In this document: piece by piece, positions 34,253 through 50,479 of the stretch
Layout of the letters: each line of letters begins with the position of its first letter
How positions within the stretch are numbered: the first letter of the stretch is position 1
NCBI GenBank assembly: GCA_021018815.1
Contig: JAITYX010000063.1
Location: forward strand, 620,001-684,000
Length of the DNA: 64,000 nucleotides
Direction: 5' to 3'
Source of the DNA: Talinum fruticosum
Taxonomy: Eukaryota; Streptophyta; Magnoliopsida; Caryophyllales; Talinaceae
The notes under the pieces: generated by a model
Told to the model about the DNA's origin: nothing
Databases searched by the model: none
Seen by the model: only the letters and a program-made list of their open reading frames with translations
Translations under genes and position numbers: made by a program

Positions 34253-37200
34253 ATGGCTGGAAGAGAAGAATACCGAATTTTCATTGGAGGGTTAGGTTGG
34301 AACACCTCGCAACGACATCTAGAAGATGCATTTGCTCGTTATGGGAAAGTCCTCGATTGTCTGGTGAGTAGGAAAAAGCTACTCTCTGCTACTCGCATTT
34401 GAATATCTGCCTATGAAGTTTCTATTCCGCCCCTCCTCTCTTTCGTGTTTTTCTACCCCTTCAGTTCCGTGATTATATGTGTGATTATCTGTGAAATTTT
34501 GAGAGAGATATTCATTGATCCACTTGAGCCGATATTTTTGCTGTGGGACTAACTAAATATCCGCCTTTTATGCTGTATTATTTGTACACCACCAATTAAC
34601 TCATGAATCTTTTACGATAGTGCTTGGCAGTGTTTAGAATGCGGGGACTATTGATGGTTTGTGTTCCCGGTTTTTCTGATTGCAATTCATAACTTCAGAT
34701 GATTGCATAGACATAGTGATACGTTTGTTTGTGGAACAATTGATAACATATATTTTATCCATCCAAACTGGAAACATTAGGATATGAATGGAGAAAATGG
34801 AAAGTGGGGGATTGATGTTTTCTCAGGAAGCTATAAACTAAAAAAATCACATTGTAGTTTCATTGGTGGTAAACAAGGACAGTGGAAAGCAAATTCTAGT
34901 TTCTCATATTGTTTCTTTTGTTTTTTTCATGGGAAATTCTTTCTTGATTGTTTTATGATGACATGCATTTCCATTGTGGCCCAAAAAGCTTTCTTTTTGC
35001 ATGAGTTGCCAACTACATATGTTTCCGTATCTGTGGTATTTGGAGTTGTCACTAATTTCACCATTTTGTCATTTCCAAAATGCTTTTGAGATGAAAATTC
35101 CCAGATATGCGACATAATGCCTTTGGAATGTTTCGAGGAGACCTACAATGCCATTGTTGAGGCATAGATGTCTCATAAACTGGATGAAATGGACGAAGGC
35201 TGGACTACTGCTATGCGTTTCTCGAGATGATCCTTTGATAGCAATCAGGGGGTAAAAACAGATATGAGGGCTTAGCAGAAGCAGCAGACCCATTAATTCC
35301 CCATTTGACTCTAGCTTCCCCACTCATTTCTTTTGCTCGAACTGATTGTCTTCCTTGGCATCCTTTAGCCAACAGTCGAAGACCCCAAACGGATGCTCAA
35401 AAGTTGAAACGGGTCTCTGTCCTCTTTCCCAGATGGGTGCTAGGGTCAAAGTTTAGGCCCCAATTTTTTTCTGAAAGGGAAGGGTGTGTGATATTTAAGT
35501 TTGTGTGTGACAAGGACTATTTTTGAACCTAGTTGGGAGAGTGGTATTCTAAATTAGCAGGTTTTGATTGAAAGGGACTTTTGTTGTTTGTGTGTTTTTG
35601 AGGAGGGTGTTTGCTCTTCCTATTTGTTGTCTCTGTGTTCCCCCTTTTTAATTTATTACTAGATGTTTATCAATAGCATGATGCAACAACTATTTGTCTA
35701 CTGCTAAAATTATTTTCTTTAATAAGAACTATAAAACATGACTATGGAAAGGATTAGATTCATGTTTGTGGTATAGTATTATTGAGAAATTGAATAACTG
35801 TGAAGAGAATATTTAAGTGAGCAAGTTCAACTTTGCTTTTGAAAACCAAAATAAGGGGGTGCGAAAAGTTTAAATACGAACTGCATGATGTTCAAGCATA
35901 GTTATAGAGAACCTAATGCAGTCTTTTAGACAGATAGATGCAAAACAGGACTATATTATGTTTGGAACCAATTCATGCCTGAAGATCTCTTGTTTTATAG
36001 CCGTGCAAAATGACCAACATTATTGTTATGATCTTTTTACTGATGATGCTAGTGACTTCTACTTTGCAGTCCAGATAATGGTGGCGATATTATTTTGAAT
36101 GGAAAAGGAGTAGGGGTGTGGTTAATGAGGGGACAATGCAATTTTTGTATCAGATAACTTTTAGATAATCACATTGACAAAAGAAGATATTTGAATAACA
36201 TCAAGATACTGTTTCATTTGCAAAAAAGGAGTATCTTATGAATTGAGTTGAGAGATTATGTAACAAAGTTGCAGGTAGTTTTCTAAGTATTTTGAGATTA
36301 GTGATACAAATACTATTTTGGCTTTTATGTGAGTTGTGACTTATACATAGTAGTTTGCTGTTATTTGGAGAAATATTTGGTTGTGCTCGTCATTTTTTAT
36401 TGGAGCAAGGTAACGTACGCATTGCATCACTATTATTGGTAATGTCTGATATTTTGATTAAGCTGTTGAGTATGCTGTTATCAGCATGTTGTACATGCAA
36501 ATCAGTGTGGATTTTCACTAGTTTATATTTGTTTGAACTATCATTATATGTTGCTGTATGGAAATGGCCTCTGCGTTTTTTTCTTCTGTTTTACCCTCCT
36601 TATGGAGTGGCTGGCAGTCAACGGTTAATAATCTAGGGTCCAATGGAAATAGTTTTTCAGAACCATGTTGGACCTTTCTTACACCTTGTATAGGCAGGGC
36701 TCCTAGGCATTTATTTGGATCCCTATACACTGCCCTTTGAAGAATTTGGTGTGGAATACCGGTTTATTGTCGGCATGTTTAGTGTTCAAGAATTTTGATA
36801 GAGGCATTCTCATATCTTAATTCTGTTGGTTTCATCCACTTAGTGCTAGCCCATAGAGAAAAGCTGTGGAAAATGCAGTATTTCCTTTGCACTAGATGCC
36901 AGTCGAAAATTTATTAAATAGACCATACCAAGTTAAAGCAACAAGACATTAACTTTCTTCCGAGGTAGGCTACATATTGTTTTGTAAAGCTTGCTTCTAG
37001 AAGCAAGAGTTTATTGACTTGGTTCCTTAATAAGATGTCCGTTTCCACTTCTTTCACATAAGATGGTAAAGAAGGAATGAAACTAGGGGGAAGGAGATAT
37101 GGAGGTAGAACTTGATTGTGAATATCATTGTTTGCTGTAGTCAAGAAATGGATGGTTACAAATGTGATCGAATAGGATTTAAAATGTAAGGTAGGGAAAT

Positions 37201-39646
37201 TTGTTGGTGTAGTTTTGAGAGAACTTGATAACCAAAGACCTTGGATTACGGAGCTCAAAATAGCGAATACTTGCCAATGAGATCAAACGGGTGTACAATG
37301 AAATTTGCTGGTCGAAGTTTTGAGGGCAACTTGATACCTAGAAGTCTTGGATTATGGAGCTCAAAATCCTAACCCCAAAAAATGGGATTTGAAATCTGAT
37401 ATTGGATAGCGTACTCAATACCACCAGCCAGAACAAAGCACACGATAAAAGAACCTGGTGAACGAGTTTCTGGGAGGAATGTCACAAATTTTATTGAGGA
37501 AAAGATAATTTTTGGTATCTGATTTCATTTTTTGTCCATGTTTTTTATTTTTTGTTATTTATATATATATATGATTCTTGTATATTATATGTGGATTTCC
37601 TATTTCACTTATGACTGTGTTGCAGCCTTTCCAGAAGTTTTGTGCATTGTTTTCGAAGTCGTGGAAGATAATAGAATTTCGCTGAACCTATGTTGTCTAG
37701 GACACATAGATTGAGTAATAAGATTGAAAAACTAGGGTTTTGCATGAGTTGTTTCCCCCGTTTTTGCTCTTCATTTTATTTTATTTTTTCGGTTTCTGCA
37801 GTTTCTAAATTACACATTTTACCCCTTCTAATTCATGTATCATTTGACAATGAAATTGGTAATTTAATTCAACATAAACTAGTATCCTTTCCGTCAGTGT
37901 CACTATGGGATCAACTTGCGTTTGGATCATTTGTTTACCTCTTGCAACTCCCGCCCCCTCCCCCAAGGAAAAAGAAATCAGTGGGGTGGAGAAAGGTCAA
38001 GAATATTTACAATTACAGATAAGAACCCATTGACTTGTATCAGCATTCAATCAGGATATAGACTAGCAAGTAGCAATCAGAAAAAAGGGATTAATGAGCT
38101 TTTAACACAAAGTAGACATGAGCTATTGCTGGAAAGTCATCGACCTTTCTTTCATCATTTTAAAATAGGGATGAAGGGAGCTTTTTTAGTAATGCATGAA
38201 AAGAGCAGATTTTTTAGGTCATAGTCTAGGACTTTTAATCTTCTGTCTTGTTTTCTTTCTCTGAATGATTGGGTTGTTTGCCCTGTAATTATAATATTAA
38301 TTCTGGTATCCATAATTGCATGCTATGTCGCATGGTCGCATATAAGATTTCTCTGGACAATGATGCTGTTTTGTAAACAGTACTGCAGAAACTTTTAAAA
38401 TGGAAAGGAATGTAACTAGATTTGTATCTCACAACTTTGGAAGAGGTATGAAATGTTGTGCTGAATTCAAGTTGGTTATGTTTTCACCTCTTCCTCAGAG
38501 GAAGATGATCACACGATCCCTACTCATGGTCCTTGCAGATTGTATTATCCATATGGTACAGAATGAGAAATTATGAGGGCGTGAGCGTCCATGTCCAGGA
38601 AGAATATAAGGGAAGAATCTTCTGGTAAAGTGAGGCATCTCGAACATATTGCGCATGAAGAAATTTAGATGGATGGTGGAAACATTTGTGAAGAAACTAC
38701 ATTAATATAACTTGCAGAAATCTTGCTGAGATTGAATACAAAAATCTTGATATCTCTACTTAATACATAATGGAGACAACACTATCCAGATGGCACTATG
38801 AGAAAACAAATTATCCCCATTTTGCAGTTAGTTATCACTTATTAGTATTACCATGGCATGCATTATGGTACAAATTTGGGAAAATTATCTCGGACTTATA
38901 ATGTGCTTTTAAGATATTGAAATAACTTTTTATTGTATTAGGTCATGGTGGACAGGGAGACTGGTCGTCCCCGTGGGTTTGGATTCATAACATTTGCTGA
39001 TCGCAGAGCTATGGAAGATGCCATAAGGGATATGCATGGCAGGGAGTTAGATGGCAAGGTTATCTCAGTGAACAAGGCTGAGCCTAGAGTTGGAGCTGAA
39101 GATCCATATGATGGTTATGTTGGAGATCGTAGATCTAGTGGTAGGGATAGCTATAGAGGGGATAGGCCAGTTGATCGATCTGATGAGTGCTTTAAGTGCG
39201 GCCGTCCAGGGCACTGGGCTAGGGATTGCCCTTCTAGTGGCGGCGGCGGCGGCGGTGGTAGGTATCAATCTGAATTTGGTAGGGCAGGTCTCCATGGGGA
39301 TCGTCTTACAGGAGATCGTGACTATGATCGCTATGAACGTTATTATGATCGTTCTGATGTTGGACGTTATGACAGCAGAGAACGTTTAGATAGCAGAGAT
39401 GGGTATGCAACCCGTGATCGCTTCAGCAACGAAAGGTATCCTCCTACTGATGATCGCTTTGTGAGTGAGAGATATATGGATCGATACCCCCACAATGGAT
39501 ATAGCCGAGACAGGGTTTATGAGAGGGATGGAGGTGTTCGTGGTGGTGATAGGTATGCAACTGGTGGACCAGCCCGCTATGATAGGGGAAACTACAGGGA
39601 CAGAGCTCACCCATATGACCCTCCCAGGAGAAGCAGTCGACGCTGA
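34253..39646 (+). CDS. RZ-1: RZ-1-type glycine-rich RNA-binding protein (RRM + CCHC zinc knuckle)
   Basis: Two coding exons, 34253-34363 and 38942-39646, joined in phase 0 across a GT..AG intron of 4578 bases, give 271 residues. RNP2 is IFIGGL (residues 9-14), RNP1 is RGFGFITF (48-55), and the RRM ends near NKAEPR. A zinc knuckle, CFKCGRPGHWARDC (120-133), has the C-x2-C-x4-H-x4-C spacing. A Gly run and an Arg/Asp/Tyr/Gly-rich tail with many RDR, YDR and ERY words follow. This order matches Arabidopsis RZ-1B/RZ-1C, nuclear proteins that bind purine-rich RNA and SR proteins and affect splicing; the family role is known, the role here is inferred. Family members often have DCQ before VM where this gene has DCL. 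The protein is about 20-40 residues shorter than the remembered Arabidopsis copies. B versus C was not resolved. Confidence 0.93.
34364..38941 (+). other. 4.6 kb intron of the RZ-1-like gene, splitting the RRM
   Basis: Starts GTGAGTAGG and ends TTGTATTAG. It separates RNP2 from RNP1. I see no intact transposon ends or convincing internal exon. Open frames inside it are short and without domains. It contains T-rich runs and a short (TA)n at about 37560-37572. Confidence 0.7.
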
Positions 39647-41149
39647 AGTTGCTTTTGGATCTGCACCTTTGAGAGATGTTGAAACTCTTGTGTAACTGAA
39701 TCAGTTTTCTAGTGGTTTGTAATTAGCTGCTGAAATGTCGGATGCAGTCTGATGCTGGCTTTGCTCGTGCTGTGACCAATATTTCCGTGTGTTATGCAGT
39801 GTTTTTGCTTTTTAGATAAGAGTAACTGGCTTTAGATAAGAAGATGCAGAACACTGACACAAGTGACGGATGACAAGCAGCATGGATTTCTAGAACTTGT
39901 TAATGTAATGTTGCAATCTGTGACTCGATATCCTGCATCAGGGGTTTGTCTGAGATAGTTTGAAATTGTATTTTACAGCTTCTTGCTCTCTTTCTTGTTC
40001 CCTTCATGCTGGATATCTTTGTGACTTTGATGGTGCACCTGTTGTTATGGCGATATCTGTTGGGCCCTAGCTTGAGCTCATGGTCTATCATAGCAAAAGG
40101 CATGGAAGTGACTTGCAATTCCAATGAAGCTTGGAAGTTCTGAGAAGGAACTGATTGCAGGTATTTCTCCATTCAGTTAGAGTTTTTTGTTGGGGAAATG
40201 GCCTGGTGGAAGTCTTGTTGAGCCTAACACGGCTTTATAGTTTGTGTACATCCGTGTGAGTCCTATGAAGATCTCAGTTAGCTTCTTCTGAGTGCCGTTT
40301 TGTTTGGTCTCTCAGTTCATCGGCATTAGTCATTTTTGTTGGTAATTGTCTTTCTATCTGTCCTTAAATGGCTTGTTCACTGATACGAGGAAAAACAGGC
40401 TACTGTTGGGGTTATGAGACAGGTCTTCTGGTGACTTCCCAAGCCCAGGGTTGGGTTAAATCTTTTATCAGTCTTTAGTTGGTTTGGAAGAAAAAGGATA
40501 GAGTCAGAATGAGATTCTGGTAGATGCAAACAGTAGCAAGCAGTTTGCTTCACATGCTATTCCTTACGCGGTAAGTTGGATCCTGCCCGAGTGCATTGAT
40601 GGGAACCGTAGCTATCCCCCAGGATGATAGATTGCCGGACTCAGAGCTTCTACCTTGAATAAGGAATGTCATTGTGGCAAATGAAATTTTATATTCCTTA
40701 TGATGTACGCAAAGTGGAAGTTGAGGCAGATGGTGGTGCAGTTGAAAATGGAAAAAGCCCATGATTCACTTGAATAGAATTTTGTCATATGCTTACCAAA
40801 CTGGATCTTGCAACGATGAACTGTTCACTAATTTGATCAGAGTGTATCTTCAAATTAAGTGAACAATTCTTATTGGCAAGCCATTCAGCTATTTTTCTTC
40901 TTCGGTAATTGGCAACATTATGGCTCTACCCTTTGCGCCAAACTATCAGGAAGTGAAAAACAAACATATTGGTCTCAATTTATGAGAGTTACGGCCAATC
41001 CTCTTCTATTCTCTGACGATGATATGGCTGTTTTTGAGAAAACAAGTGGTGAAGCAAGTCAATGGATTATTATAGTCACTTGTAACAATTGGTAGATGTT
41101 GATAAATAAAATATGAAAAGTTCTTGGATTGTTTTTTGTTTAAGAATAT
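39647..41149 (+). other. 3' UTR and downstream spacer of the RZ-1-like gene
   Basis: No second gene is supported. The first several hundred bases are probably 3' UTR, of moderate GC like the exon. No obvious single poly(A) signal stands out. Beyond about 40200 the sequence is spacer up to a LINE. Confidence 0.4.
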
Positions 41150-43650
41150 TTAATGTTGAAGCTCGATGTTGGCTTAGACGAAAAAATCTTACAAAAAGCT
41201 GAGTCCTGCGCCTATCCTGGATCACCTCCGTCGGATCATGCATCTCTAAGTCTCGTCTGAGAGCCAGTTCTCTTCCTGCCCTTCTATTATGCCTCTCCCC
41301 CCAACCTAATTACCTTTCCTCCTTGTCATGCCCTTTCAACCAATCCCAGACGCTTTGCCTAATGTTCTAAATAACAGCATTGGGGCTGCATCTTTTGTTA
41401 TCAAACAGCACATTATTCCTTTCCTTCAGTTCTCCCAAAGTGTAGTTAGGAACCAAGCCACCCTTTCCAATTTCCATTCATTTTGGCCTCTTAGAAAGTG
41501 GAGTAGCCAACCCCACGCCCATTTGTCCACTGTAGTCTTTCTAGAATTTTCAATTCTGATCCGCAGATCACCATTTACCCATATCCTTTTGCTACTTCAC
41601 AATCTCTGAACAGATGTTCTCTCGTTTCCTCCTGTTCCTTGCACAAGACACAATCCATCTTCTCAATCAGACCTCTTTTCCTAAGGCTAGCCCCTATCAG
41701 TGGAGCATCTTGAATCACCCTCCAACCAAACATCTTAATCTTCAGCGCAATTTTTAATGCCCAAAATCTTCCCCATTGCTTCTTCTCTTCCCTTCCTCGC
41801 CCTTGATTATAGTCCTTGTCAGCTAAGAAGGCATATCCTAATTTAACAGTACATTATCCATCTTTGGAATACTCCCATTGGATGAGGTCTTCCATCTGCT
41901 GTTCCCTGATTGGTATTGCTAGGATTTCTCTAGCAGTTTACCATGAAAACAGTTCCCTTAGCCTCCCTACATCCCATTCCTTACAGTTCTCCTTTGTCAT
42001 ATCTGAGACCTTAAATCCCTCACCTTCATGTCTTGCTTGCTTACTCCTAAATACCAGGTTCGTCCCCATTAACCAATTATCCTCCATAATTCTGATCTTT
42101 TCCCCATTCCTCACTCTCCATCCCAAACTTGCTTTGAATGTTTTAACTGCTTCACACAAACCCTTCCATCTCCAAGAACCTACCTTTCCTGCCCTCTCCT
42201 CCTGGATGCCTTGTATGGGAGATGATATTCCATACTTAGGTTTATAGACTTTTGCTAGATGCAAATCTTGATTTCTAGGAGTCCCTAAGCCTGTCTCATG
42301 AGCAATGCTTTGTTGAGCTTAGCCATATTCTGATTTCCCAGTCCACCAATTCCTTTAGGCGAAAATAACACCTCCTTCATTTTCTAGTAGATTTTCCTGC
42401 CACTCAGTAACCCTCCCATAAGAAGTTCACCATTATGGAATTCATCAACTCAGCCACTCTCTTAGGGATTTTAAACACTGAGAGGACATGTTGATTGACT
42501 GAGACCAAAACTGCATTAATAAGCACAAGTCTTCCAGCTAGTGATAAAAGATCCATCTTCCAACTTTGCATTATTTTCGGTACATTATTGATCAAGAAGT
42601 ACATATGCATGATTTTGGTCATTAATAAATGTCAAACTCTTCCACTGTATTAAAGTTAAAAATAATTTTGAGTCCTTCCTTCTCCTCGTCCGTGACATTT
42701 TGCAAAAGCATGATTGTCGATTTGGCACAGTTAGCTATCTGTAACTCTCCTGAGGTTTCACAAAAAACCTCCATGATGTTCTTGAGATTAATGACTGAAT
42801 CCAAAGTCGCTTATGTGAAAAACAACGCATCATCTACGAAGAATAAGCGTGATATTGATGGTGCACTTCTTGCTATCTCGATCCCTTTAAGCACTCCTTG
42901 TTCTTACCCCTGTAAAAGTGCCGTCGACAAGACCTCCATACAGAGCAGAAAAAGATATGGTGAAAGCGGGTCTCCTTGTCTGATACCTGCTGCTGGGGTA
43001 ATGGTAGTTGTAGCTTCCTATTAATCATAACTGAATACTGAATCGTGGTCATACACTGCATTATGAGGTTGACCCATTCGAAGGAAACCCTGACCATTTT
43101 AAGCACCACTTCAAGGAAGTCCCATTTAATCCTATCGAAACTCTGCTCATATCATTAATTGCTGCCAGCTTCGTTCCTTGTTTCTTGTGTTTGATAAAAG
43201 AGAGTACTTCATGTGCCATGAGACAACTGTCCGTAATGTTCCACCCAGGGACAAAAACATTTTGAAATTGGCCAATGATTTTCCCCGTTACATTCCACAT
43301 TCTATTCACCAACCACTTGGGTATAACTTTATAAATGATGTTGCACAGACTTATTGGCCTGAAGTCCTTCATGGTAACAGGATTTTCCACCTTTGGGATG
43401 AATACTATTTGGGAAGAATTGATGCTTCTCATTAGGTTCCCGGATTTAAGGGTGTAGAGTACTACCTTTGTAGCCTCTGATCCCACAGTGTGACAAAGTT
43501 ACTGATAAAAAACTGTTGGGATTCCATCTGGTCCCAAAACTTTCAGCCTGAAACACCGGTCCTTACATCTAGATCTCGACTCGCCCAACTTCCTAATGAC
43601 TTGTCTCATTTCCCCACTACATTCCCTTTATTCCAAATCTCCTTACTTAT
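41150..43650 (-). mobile_element. LINE retrotransposon remnant on the - strand (reverse transcriptase to zf-RVT)
   Basis: On -, the order is KVLGPDGIPTVFYQ followed by a stop (about 43530), VFIPKVENPVTMKDFRPISL and CNIIYKVIPKWL (about 43350-43410), a linker with PLSAGRLVLINAVL-like sequence (about 42540), KGLCEAVKTFKASLGWRVRN and WLMGTNLVF (about 42060-42160), then zf-RVT (WRVIQDAPLIGASLRKRGLI, CVLCKEQEETREHLF, about 41640-41720). It has multiple stops and frameshifts and no endonuclease. The exact ends are not clear and I found no convincing target duplication. Its RT differs from those of the other two LINEs. Confidence 0.82.
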
Positions 43651-44506
43651 CTCTTGAATTTCATTGTTATTTATTGATCTACACAATTTCATTTTTATTT
43701 ATTGCGTTCATCTTTGGTTTTCCAATCTCTAACATCGAATATCATTCGTTCTTCATTGTATTAAAATATGATTACTTTGCAATTTTGTGAGGACATAGAC
43801 AGTAAACCTTAAGGGTCTAAATGCCGTAGTGATATGCTTATTAAGAAATTATAAATTTTACTTTTCGAAGTAGACTTGCTAGTTCTTTCGAAAATCTCTT
43901 ATTTTTTCAAAATGAAATATCCAATAGAAGAAAACAAAACTGAAGAATTCCTAAAGTAGAACCGTTCCAAGGCTCATTAGGACAAATAGTTCAAAACTGC
44001 TAGGGCTAGGAGTCGAGCCTAGTATTTGGCAAAAGGAATCGGTGTTGGTTCCCTTAGGCTAGAATCAGCCCAGGTCCCCAGCAACAGACTGCAGAAGCAG
44101 TCCTGATCAGAAAACCCTGGCTGCAAATTATATTCTAAAAAAATTCTCCTATATTACCAACAAGACGTATAAGTTAAATGTATATTGGTAAAGTCACTTA
44201 TTTTTAAAGGTTGGGGTTTAAAATTTTCCAATAAGCTCTTTTTTCAAGGTCAGACACTTCCCTGTGCACTGGGTATGGTAGAAGTATTTACAACATGATT
44301 TTACCAGCTACTGATGAAACCACCTAATTTTACTGGGTCAACACAAACCACCTGAACTAAGCAAACAGGTTAGAGAGGTTAGCATTCCATATCTATCTCT
44401 TTAACATTCATCATTTGCCACCAGGGAAGCAACTAAGGTTACAAGTTACAACAAATTATCAATAGCTGAGTACAAATTTGCAAGTTTGTATAGTGTTCAT
44501 CTACAA
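43651..44506. other. Spacer between LINE and MTP12, includes probable MTP12 3' UTR
   Basis: No gene or RNA is recognised. The last 100-200 bases before 44507 lie downstream of MTP12 on - and probably contain its 3' UTR. Confidence 0.4.
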
Positions 44507-47075
<2,569 letters not shown>

Positions 47076-47153
47076 ATTAATCAATAAATTTAGGAAGGGA
47101 GAGGATTTGAGGTCAAAGAATCTGTGGACGCTGTTGTTCCTTTTCAGCCCCAA

Positions 47154-48962
47154 TCATCAAAGATATGAAATGAAAAAAGAAATCAAAGAAACTCTTTCCT
47201 TTCTCCCTTGCCTCAGTATCTGCCCTTATGATTAGGTGAGCAAATAATTCCTCAGCAACCTCTGAAAAAAAAGGAGGGTGGGGGAGGTAATTAGTGACAA
47301 AACCACATAATTAGGTATCAGAGGGAGGGGAAGATCAACATATTACAAGTCTCAACATTATAGACTAAACCAACATCAGCTTGTAGTACCCCAAAGAAAA
47401 AGAAAAAAAGGGCATTTAGCATTACTACTAATGGAGATGCTTCACAGCACAAGAAATTTAGAATGTGGTCAAGTAAATACTCCAGCCGAACTTGAGAACT
47501 AATAGGACCTGAGTGGGTCACAAATTCTTGCAGAACATCTGTGAAACCGAGGAGTTTTCGATCTGGAGTGGGAAAAGGGTCAGATCTATAGGCTCAGTGA
47601 ACAAAGGACTGAATAGATATCGATCATCATTTGAATAGCATACTATCATATGGTCAATAATGTATCATTCAGGCAGTATAATATCAGTCAAGGAAGGTGC
47701 TTCCTAGTCCCTAATACATGTTTCAAAGGAATGAAAGTTTAGCATTTGTCCTTTTCCTTCATACTCCCGCCATGATTCCACAGCGTAAGCTACCAATAAT
47801 GGCTTTTGCGTTGTATATATTAGGGAATAACAACTTTGAGCAAAGAAGGTTTTTTTTTTTTTTTGAAGGGGGGAGTAGGCACCACACTGACAGTCCAAAG
47901 CAGGGCTGCGCTTGGCAGTTAATCTCTCTTCAGTTTGATAAAATCTGAACCATAATCCAAGTGGCAGCACCAGTAAACCAGTTTTCCCATTTGACTAACC
48001 AGAGAAGATTCACCAAAACATTCTTAGGATGGGAAAAACAACTCTAGGCTCCAGCAAAAGGAAGATTGTTTCTTGCATGTTACCCCTCAAAAAAGGGGAA
48101 AAAACTAATTAACCAATAATTTCAGACACATCCTCTCTAGCAGCTCATGCAAGTAGTAAGATTGTGTACATTGGGACTTCCATAAATCTCACTGCAACAA
48201 GATTTATATTGGGTGGAATTAGTTGTTCAAGTCAAGCACGGATCCAGTACTTGGACAAAGAGGGCTCGCTACCTACAGTACCATAATTTCACTAGTCACA
48301 ACAATGAATTTTACATAGCTAACAGATTCAGTATAAATTATAGTCGACAAGATTGCACATTCTGAAGCTACACATGATACCATAGTTATATTCCCAATTA
48401 CATCATCCTCCAATATAAGTAGCAACACACAGATTTCACATTCATCATCACTTGATGCAACACACTTGTCAACCAAATAATATTAAGCTAGGGACCTCTT
48501 CCTTGCTTAGTTTTGAAGAATTTATGCAACGAAACTAAATTTCTTTGGTTTTCAAATCAAATGTCCAAATGATCTGACTTCTAAATGTGTTTCAATATAA
48601 TAATAAAATTACCAAAAAGAAACTTAATTTTTCAAACAACAAATTAACAGTTGAATATAGCATATCTGAAAGCAACTAGCAAAATCAACACCAAAGTCGT
48701 CAAATTAAAAGGCAATTAGCATATTAGCAATAGGCAAGACCTTAAATTCGTTAATGGGCTGGAACAAGGAAGAACCAACCTGGAATTTTTCTGTGGGTAG
48801 TGCATGTCGGAGCACAAAGAGAAAAGATCAACTGATGCTGGCAACGCCCAGCGTCGGAAGCTGTACGATGGGCGGAGTTAGGATGAATTTGGGGCTAGGG
48901 TTTGAAAATTTTATTAAGCAGGCAATAGAGCCGACAAAACACAGCCAGATTGAACCTTCTCT

Positions 48963-48964
<2 letters not shown>
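47154..48964. other. Upstream region of MTP12 and spacer, no gene seen
   Basis: The first few hundred bases probably hold the MTP12 promoter and 5' UTR, read on -. The rest is AT-rich spacer. A T11-12 run lies near 47850. Short open frames have no recognisable domain. Confidence 0.4.

Positions 48965-49024
<60 letters not shown>
48965..49024. repeat. (TC)n microsatellite, 30 units
   Basis: Uninterrupted TC dinucleotide run of 60 bases. The open frames spanning it on both strands are artefacts of the repeat. Confidence 0.97.
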
Positions 49025-49026
<2 letters not shown>

Positions 49027-50479
49027 TTTACTGCTCCAAAAAATCCTTGGCAAGCTGATACGCTGCCGTACAGTTCTTGTAATTATAGCATTTGGGCTAT
49101 AATGGTGCACATAGAGCCGGAAAAAGGGTTGAAACAACTTAAGATTTGTTTGTTTCACCTGTTAAAATGAGTTATTATAGCTGTTATAATTAAACGAGTT
49201 ATTATAGTGGTTATAGCGGTTAAGTGTTGTTAGGACTTGTCAAAGTTAACAACTACATAACTATTATGAACTGTTATGATTTGGTGTTATAGCAGAAAAT
49301 ACAGTTAGTGATATTATTTTTGTATATTCATAACAACATATATTGTTCAACAATGAATTTTTGTAACAATTTTTTTTTTGCTAACCAATTAAGTTTTATT
49401 CAATTACAAATGTTGGTTATCATATTTTATATGAATGTTTTCTAAGGGAAAAATAAGTCTTGTTCATGTCTATCTCAAGAAATGACAAAAAAAGCAATTA
49501 CAATCACAAAAGAAGTAGCAACAACAACAACAATAACGTCATAGATGTTATGGCGGTTAAGAGCTATTATGAGTTGTTATTAGTTGTTAAGAGTTGTTAT
49601 AAGTTAGTTAAAATTAGCAACTAGTCATTATGAGTTATTAGCGGCTATATCCAGTTTTATAAACGCTAAAAAGAATAGACTCTTAGATTTGTCCAAAAGC
49701 AACAACAAAGATTAATGAGTATGATCAGGCTGGCAAAATTTTGTAAATTTCATAACTTAAGTATCTGAATTTGTCCAACCTAAAAAAATCAAATACAATC
49801 ATAAATTTTATATTTAATTTTCAAATTTGAACACCCGGACATGTATAGATTAAATTCGGGTCTAGATCTGGGCATGCACTTGTCCAATTTGTTTTTTTTT
49901 TTTTTTGTGTGGATTATTTGTTTTACTTAATAAAGAATTTGCCAATTTGAGACTTTTTAAGATTAGGCCAAGTCCAGGTTAAAGAAGATAAGCAATAAAA
50001 ACCAAATCTTGGCTTTAGTTTAGTACTCCAGCTGCAGTCAATCTTCTTCATTTGACCCTTTACCAAACCCTAAGCCACATCGATGGAGTACCGCTCTCTC
50101 TAAATAATTTAAGGCTTGTTCGTTAGGCACGTAAGAAGTCGTTGCCAACAATGATGAAAGATTGACAGTGGTGAAAGATCAACGATAACATGGGAGTTCA
50201 TATTTGTTATTCCATGTACACATTGGTGCTACCAAGATTTGAACCTGATGTATCTCCTCTCTCTTTGTCTCCCCCTCCTTGTCTCTAGTTCTACTTTTTC
50301 TAAAAATTGAGGTTTACTATTCAATTATTGACAAAGGATATATGATTAGAGATGGTTCCATATAAAACACTATTATTAGTAGAGCCATAGATTCATCTAG
50401 TGTGTTGAATAATTCCAATAACCCTAGTATTTTAGTTTGAGGTTCATTCTCCTAGTGGAGTCTTCATAATTTGGCTTGC
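49025..50479. other. AT-rich spacer with TTGTTA/GAGTTATTA word repeats
   Basis: GAGTTATTATAG, AGTTGTTA and GCGGTTAAG words recur in two clusters at about 49165-49275 and 49545-49660, which may be the ends of an old small transposon; no target duplication was made out. A T14-type run lies at about 49892-49905. No gene is supported. Confidence 0.35.

Noticed and set aside
36355..36740. Open frames within the RZ-1 intron as possible internal exons
   Set aside because: No similarity to RZ-1 or any family I recognise; the flanking exons join in phase without them.
48754..49170. 138-codon frame on + spanning the (TC)30 repeat
   Set aside because: The middle is only Ser-Leu from the microsatellite, and the flanks have no domain.
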